Made by a program: the position numbers and the translations under genes. The notes beneath the pieces were generated by a model that made no database searches, was not told the DNA's origin, and was given only the letters and a program-made list of their open reading frames with translations. A stretch of DNA of 64,000 bases from Prunus persica (lineage: Eukaryota > Streptophyta > Magnoliopsida > Rosales > Rosaceae), in the NCBI RefSeq assembly GCF_000346465.2, contig NC_034014.1, forward strand, positions 21,896,522 to 21,960,521. The letters are read 5' to 3'. Positions 57,719 to 64,000 of the stretch are shown piece by piece (the first letter of the stretch is position 1; the number at the start of each line of letters is the position of its first letter).

Positions 57719-59081
57719 GTTGAATTTGAATATTGAATTAATAGGGGTTTCATTCCTTTCAATTTAATTTAAAAAGTTTGAGTTTTGAAATTGCATAATT
57801 TTAATTCACTGTATGCTAACTTACATGCTAGATTGACATATCGCAAGACCAAGTCAACTATGTAGAGTAAAGAATTTGTATTTGATGTGGTTAAAAAAGA
57901 CAACTATATAGTCATGTCAAAGCAAAATTCTTCTAATGAAGAGTTAGATAATCAAAATGTATTGAAAAGAAGGTAAAAATCATATTGACATTTTAGTAAC
58001 TTCATTGTATATTAGTCTTTTGGCACGTGCTCATGTGTGTTAATTATCTTATATTATTGTTATGAAAACATTTTTGTTAAAATTAATATATATTTTTAAT
58101 CCTTTTGTGTTTTGTGTTTTAGCTTTAATATTAAACCAAATGAAGAAAAAAGGAAAATAGGTGGAGGGGTGAGTTTAATTGCCACTTGGGCTTTGTATTT
58201 TATTTTATTTTATTTAAATTTTTTTGATTTAAATGATTCTTCAAGAGTGTGAATTATTTGTTTGTTTTTCCTTTTCTTTTAATTTGATTCCTGAAGTGTT
58301 TTTAACTATATTACAGGCTTGCGAAGGGGGAGACGGTTGAAAGTGTATTCTCTACAATAGATAAGGAAACAAAGGAAAAAAAAGGGACAAAATAGTGTAA
58401 TTGAATAATATTTTGGAAGGAACTAGATCAATACAGAATTTAAAATTCCAATTTAAAATAAAATAAAAAAATTGGAAAGATATATTTACTTATTTATTGA
58501 TGAAATCATATTTAAATTTTATATTACAATAATGGAACTCTTCGTTTTACAGTAACCGGTCGAACCCCCAAGCCCAACCCCAAAGCTTTACAATTAGGGC
58601 TTGCAGATTCTCTCTCTCGAGAATTCTGATCGCATCGCATCATATCCATTTTCCTCCGTAGAACGTGAATTTCGATTATTACGGCTTGAAGAGAGAGGAT
58701 TCGGAATTGTACCATTTGGGGCTTCCCAGCGATTATCTTCACTTTGAGAGGCCTCTGCGATCGGTGTTGCGGTTGTAAGGACTTCTGGTAAGTAGTTTGG
58801 TTCTGGTTATCAGCTAAAAGAAATTTGGAATTTTAATTTCATAGTATCAGCATGATATTTGAGCATCCGAACTGTGGATTAGGCATTGAATTGGCCAATG
58901 TCAAAATTAGGGTTCAATTACAATGCCAAATCCACGGAACCAAACAGAGCCTATAGGGTTTTTGTTTGATTGGACCGAAATTACAGATTTTTTCGCGTTT
59001 TATAGTCCAGCATAATAAAGATTTGGGCTTTTTGTGATTTTCAGGTACCCAGTATTCGTAATTGTTCATTTTGAAATAGAA
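57719..59081 (+). promoter_or_regulatory. Upstream region and leader of the SPT2-like gene
   Basis: 57719-58500 is AT-rich with nothing recognised. A probable non-coding first exon ends at 58787 (CTTCTG|GTAAGT), and the leader intron ends at TTTTCAG (59043), 38 bp before the ATG. The transcription start is unknown. Confidence 0.5.
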
Positions 59082-61880
59082 ATGCGGGGATACGATAGAG
59101 ATGTAAGCAAATTTTCAGTGTACTTCTATCTCTGTATTATCTATATGTTAATTATTGACATTGATGCTCTAATTTTTTTTTTTCCTAGAAAAGAATTAGT
59201 TTGACCGTTTCTGGTGGTTGTTTTGGTATAGGAATATGGTCAATCAGTCGAAGAATATGATGATTATGAGGACGAAGGCGAGGGATATGAGGAAGAGGAG
59301 GATGGCGAAGAGTATGAAGAGGAAGCGGAAGAAGAAGATCCAAAGCCTACCAAGGAAGCATTGGAATACCTTGAGTTGAGACAACGGTTGAAAGAACAAT
59401 TTCGAAAGCAGATGAAGAAGGAAGGCGGTTCTTCTTTGGCCAACTCCAGTGATAAAAAGAAGAAGCTCCCCTATGATAAGTGAGTGACTACTTTATAACC
59501 ACCAGTTTTATATGTGAAAGAACGCATACTTCCTTAGAACCACAACGAAGGTGGTTCTGTTCACTGCTAGTACTAGTTTCAATGCTCCTTTAGAGGGTTA
59601 TAACTCATTGCTGTTTCTTTTGTTGAATGTATTGTCATTATTGTGAGGACAATGGTGACATTGTTTTAAGGTACCTGTATGACTGTTTGATGAACAATAT
59701 TTGGCGTTGTCATCTGAAACTTGAGGGAGGCAAGCAACTGATGCAACCAAATAGTTGCTTAATTTGCTGATTGGCTACATGATAGTACTACGTACTGGGA
59801 CCTGTTATGATAGAGTGATACACGTTATGTAGTTTCAATTTCTGGGACAGGCTAATTTTTCTCCCAGGGATATCACCACCACCTTGAAAGTAATTGAGTA
59901 GACACAATGGGAAAAATATTCCAAAGTGTTTCACTTCCTTCCAATTTCGTTTTACTCCTGGAACTGTCACGAGGTTGAGATAGTCATGTGTTTTTAAGTT
60001 CATTACCAGCTTGTATCTTCTCATGAAATGTTTTGAGAGCTAGCACTTACACCAAATTGAGCCATGATTTGTCAGTGCCATGTTTTCTTCTTCAGTGATG
60101 GGATTATCTCACAGATGTGATTTATTTCGTATTTTTCATGTGGACATCAGAGTGGTAAGGTGTAGTTATAAAATTGTTTGAAAATCTGTTTCTCTGCTTC
60201 TGCAGTTATGGATCTTTCTTTGGCCCATCTCAACCGATTATCTCTGAGAGAGTGATTCAAGAAAGCAAGTCACTATTAGAAACCCAGCATCTGGCATCTA
60301 GGGTTTCGAGCTCCCTCCATTCTGTATGTATAATAACTCTCTCTTGTGGTATAGCTTATTACATTACTTTCTCACATTTGATCTTTTTCTCTAGTCATGA
60401 ACATGCTTCTTCATGGTTTTGGTTTACCATATAATGGGCAGTTATGCTGTCCTGATCACAAATTGATTATGTAATGTAGTTTTGGCCTTGTGAATTGCTG
60501 TGTCATGAGGCATAAATTTTATTTTGATGATCTCATTTGTTTCTACAGAGCAAGAAGAGCTCTGGATCAACCTCTGCTGGATCGAAACCTGTAGCATATA
60601 ACCAGAAACCCAGAGTCATTAATGAGGTATTTGGAGCAAATTGTTTTTAGTCGGCGCATAAAGTCTGAATTAGTCTCCTTGTTGTCTTATTATCTCTTAA
60701 TGGCATTTGTGGAATGTGCAGGCTAAAAATAAAGTCCAAAAGCTTAAGGATACACGAGATTACTCCTTTTTATTATCTGACGATGTAGAGCTTCCAGCTT
60801 CTGCAAACGATCGTCCTCCTCGAAGTGTCTCTGTTCCAAATTCAGGTGTGTTGCTATCTGCTACTTCTTATCTGGCTCTTTATCTATGGGGCTTTAAACA
60901 TTCTATTTTCATTGAGGAACTTATACAGGTTTTTTGCTGATTTTAAAGAGGTGCGGTCTAGTCAAATGGCACCGAAAAGCAAACTACCTATGGCAAATAA
61001 TGGTAGACATGCTCATGGAGGTCGCGATGAAAGAAAACCGGCATCTATGAATGGACATTCTCATGGAGGTCGCGATGAAAGGAGACCGGTATCTATGAAT
61101 GGACCTTCTAATGGAGGTCGGGATGAAAGGAGACCGGTATCAATGAATGGACATGCTCATGGAGGTCGTGATGAAAGGAGGCCGGTATCTATGAACGGAC
61201 AGGTGCATTCTAAAGGAGGGCCCAATAAGTTAAGTTCTGCCAGCCGAAGACCTGATTCTACATCAGTGGACTCTAGAAAACAGTTTGGTAGCAACAATGG
61301 AAATGGGCCCAGCCGGCCTTTAGGGCCAAAAGGTTCAAAGATGCCCGCTTCTACTGCTGAGAGGAAGGCTTCTGCACCAGGTGTGAAGAATTCCTTCTCT
61401 GGTGTGCACAAACCACTCCCGTCAAAGTTGCAGTCATCTATTCCAAAGCAGCACTTGCAACAAAGAAAGGAAGTACGAGAACCTAATGAGCCCAAAGTGT
61501 TACCGAGACAGTCAGCAGGATTGACAAAACCTCAGGTTTAAAGCCCATCATGTGCCTACATGTATGCTTTACTTTGCATGATCAGTTTTTTGGAGACCTA
61601 CTTCTCTAATTCATGGATTTTGGCAGATAAACAAGCCTCAAATGCAAAGGCAAATCTCCTCACGTCCTATTTCACAAGAGCATCGTCCCAAAAGAAAGCC
61701 TTTGAGACGGCACCCTGATGATGAGTACGATGACGAGGTGGATTATAGGAGTATGATCAGGAATATGTTTAAGTGAGTAATTTTGTTATTATCTTTCTTC
61801 CTCTGTTAACTTTGAAATAGTTTCCGAAGTTGATTTCAAAATTCATTTTTGGTGAAATATTTGATAAATCTGCTGAATGC

Positions 61881-61916
<36 letters not shown>

Positions 61917-62468
61917 AAGGTATTGTATCTCAGGGACATGTTGGAATTTCGTATGGACTGATTTTGTGAAGATCAATTGGCCATATTGAGAGATTGAAAT
62001 GTTGTCTTGTGTTGTGGTTAAGGAATTTTACCTTAATGCATTTTATAAATATTTCTAAACATCTATATGAAATGTCTGCAGATATAATCCAGACAAGTTT
62101 GCTGGCGATGATGATTGTAGTGACATGGAGGCTAACTTTGAGGATATTATGAGGGAGGAAAAACGGAGGTAAGCAGCCAGCTTGCCCCACTTAATATCAT
62201 GTTATTGTATTATTATGCCCAATGTTTCCCATTTTGGGGTATGACTGAGATTCCATTGAGGTATTTGCTTATTTGAGAAGCACCTTCGTGGGGCTGCATC
62301 ACATTGTATTCTACTGATCCGAAACGTCTATTTTCGTGATGTTGCAGTGCAAGAATCGCAAGGCAGGAGGACGAAGAGCAGGCTAGATTGATAGAAGAAG
62401 AAGAAAGGAGGGAACAGATGGCCAAAAGGAATAGATTATTAAAGAAGCGTAAGCTGGGTCATCATTAA
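59082..62468 (+). CDS. SPT2: SPT2-type chromatin protein
   Basis: Nine coding exons join in frame to 509 aa: 59082-59102, 59232-59479, 60206-60323, 60549-60626, 60722-60845, 60949-61535, 61627-61772, 62082-62168, 62348-62468. The N-terminus (MRGYDRDEYGQSVEEYDDYE, to about aa 52) is highly acidic. Next comes a coiled-coil-like stretch (KEALEYLELRQRLKEQFRKQMKKE), then a disordered basic middle with four tandem 16-residue repeats (GGRDERRPVSMNGHAH type, aa 220-283). The C-terminal SPT2 domain (about 415-509) carries DEYDDEVDYRSMIRNMF, NFEDIMREEKRS and a Lys/Arg tail KRNRLLKKRKL. SPT2 proteins bind histones H3-H4 and DNA and act in transcription-linked chromatin assembly; nuclear location is expected. 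In exon 6 a competing CAG acceptor (60926-60928) would shift the frame, so the AAAG acceptor at 60948 was chosen. Confidence 0.9.
61017..61208 (+). repeat. In-frame 48-bp coding repeat in SPT2-like gene
   Basis: Four tandem 48-bp units encode GGRDER(R/K)P(V/A)SMNG plus a variable three-residue end. The units are in register with the reading frame, so copy-number change would keep the frame. Confidence 0.9.
61880..61914. repeat. CA microsatellite in an SPT2 intron
   Basis: About 16 CA units lie in the intron between exons 7 and 8. Confidence 0.9.
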
Positions 62469-63943
62469 GGAAGGGAATTTCGTCTCACCACCCTAGGGAT
62501 ATTTTGTCTCGTGCTAAAGTGGAGTTGATAAAATTACTTCTGAAGCTGTAGGGGATTTGTTTGCTACTTCGCAAAATGTAATTTTAGTGTCAAATTATGT
62601 GAAATATAATTTTTGGGTGTTGGGGAGAGAGAGGGAGAGAGAGGGAGAGAGTGGAATGGAGATGCATTTATAGAGGTTTGTTGGCTTTTGCAATTCCCCA
62701 GAGTTCCTTCCCAACCCCTTCCCACACCCCCCAAAAAAAAGAAAAAAGAGGAAGAAGAAAACTTGAAATTTCTATATGGCCAATCCATATCTTCTATATG
62801 ATTTTGAAACGCACACACTTAAGATGCCGACTAAACATTTCATTTGAAAGGAGTAAAGCAGTAAAATAAACTATATCAAAGGAAAAGCGACAATCAAAGA
62901 GAGATGGCGAAATCATATCTTTAGTTATTGTACTTTGACTCATTTTTCACTTTGATGTTCGTCATTTAAATTTTGGCGGTTGTGGTCGTGTAAAAAAAAT
63001 AAAAATAAAGTCCAAGAAGTTTAAAATTGCTAAGGAAAATATATGAATTGATTACCTTTTTAATGTTGAATGCGACAGTTTTAGAAATAGGAATGCCCTT
63101 ATATGTGGCAATTGTGGTAATGTACTTTGATGTTTAAGTTAGCTAAGCATGGGGTTTAGGATAATCTTATAAGCAAGCTCTGTATTGGAGCTACGTGTCT
63201 TGAAACCGGCACAACAAGAGGCGGTTCGAATCCCCTTTTGGTTACACGAGATTGCAGATCGGTAGGTTGGGCTATCGATCAAGTATGGTGTCCGTACAGT
63301 CGACGTGGGATTGGTGGCATGTATCCGGAGCACCTTAGGTGCTTTTGCGGCTTTGTTAGAGCACTACACCCAATTGTGTCATAGTAAAAGGTAAGGGCAA
63401 ATACTATTCACTTGAATAGTGATTGCCTTAACAATTTTTTGATGCATTCTCACCCATTGACATGGCAACTCAATGGCAACTATTATTTACATGAGATATG
63501 AGGAGAGGAATTGGTATGGATTTTGGTATGGGAAGTAAAGAATATAGATAGGTATTTATAGAAAAAAAATTCTGAATTTTTTGGTAATTTTTTTTTTTAA
63601 AAATTTGGTATTTATATTGGCTACTGACGTCAGCTTGCCTAAGAAGCAGCCCTGCTTTGGGGCTTGCCTAGTTTCATGGCCCTACTTCTTGTCATGACAA
63701 CTTTTCCTTTGTGAGGATTGTTTTTAGAGCCTAGACCCCCTTTTAACAAAAGGAAATAAGTGGAAATGTTCTTAGACTTGCACATTCCCAAACTGTTCCG
63801 GTTAACTATGGTATAAACAAATTGCAAGCCAAATTAATGTATATGACTAAAATTGCCAAAATCAAAATGATATGCAAATAAATTGAAACAAACTGAAAAT
63901 AAACAAAGAATAAAGAACGCAAAATAAAAGCTTGTTTGATACA
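62469..63943. other. SPT2 downstream region, no gene
   Basis: It starts with the 3' UTR and a GAGAGAGG tract (about 62620-62655). At 63220-63235 the sequence GGCGGTTCGAATCCCC resembles a tRNA B-box, but no tRNA can be folded around it. At 63404-63421 there is a small palindrome (ACTATTCACTTGAATAGT). Nothing else recognised. Confidence 0.5.
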
Positions 63944-64000
63944 TCTCTATATATAAAACAAAAGGTAGAGAATGGTGAAACATTTAAAATACCAGAAAAT
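63944..64000 (+). mobile_element. Helitron-like unit, 5' end, cut by the window
   Basis: It starts TCTCTATATATAAAAC and continues AGAATGGTGAAACATT, the same as the tandem units at 41367-42771. The 3' end lies outside the window. Confidence 0.6.

Noticed and set aside
63150..63320. tRNA gene or organelle DNA insert
   Set aside because: GGTTCGAATCC is present, but the T-stem does not pair and no acceptor stem was found. I could not match the stretch to any organelle gene from memory.

Overview
This is eukaryotic nuclear DNA from a flowering plant, almost certainly a eudicot. It has intron-rich genes with GT-AG splice sites, AT-rich non-coding DNA and many plant transposons. The proteins and repeats look to me like a woody rosid, perhaps Rosaceae, but that is an impression and not a demonstrated assignment.

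I rebuilt seven protein-coding genes. From left to right they are: an EDA40/WAV3-type RING E3 ligase (+, 5623-8046); an RMD5-like GID/CTLH ligase subunit (-, 12585-13745); a Reb1/TTF-I-like Myb protein (-, 17031-18866); a full-length ATP-dependent PEP carboxykinase of 12 coding exons and 674 aa (+, 34780-39771); a second, N-terminally short PEP carboxykinase of about 559-576 aa (+, 50204-53249); a seven-exon plant-specific protein of unknown function, 222 aa (-, 53529-56289); and a nine-exon SPT2-type chromatin protein, 509 aa (+, 59082-62468). From memory, EDA40, RMD5, PCK1 and SPT2 are consecutive Arabidopsis loci (about AT4G37890 to AT4G37860), so this looks like an ancient syntenic block stretched by repeats, a tandem PCK duplication and an extra Myb gene.

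Most of the remaining DNA is transposon-derived, and several elements can be delimited to the base by target-site duplications (TSDs): three solo LTRs (3363-4166, 21175-22743, 46679-49325); a Pack-MULE with a 9-bp TSD carrying at least one gene fragment (25000-26624); a SINE with a 14-bp TSD (31427-31572); a PIF/Harbinger relic next to its own MITE (31602-33519); and an hAT-type element with an 8-bp TSD (57121-57710).

The two PCK genes are separated by about 10 kb containing a very unusual array. An approximately 20-bp palindrome (TATAGCCGNNCGGCTATA) recurs about 40 times at roughly 50-bp spacing in AT-rich spacer, organised into larger repeated modules, flanked by tandem Helitron-like units and split by a solo LTR. 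I know no description of it, and it is the best candidate for something new here. The other notable structures are the duplication of the RMD5 promoter, leader exon and leader intron in front of the Myb gene, and the short PCK paralogue that lacks the N-terminal regulatory extension.
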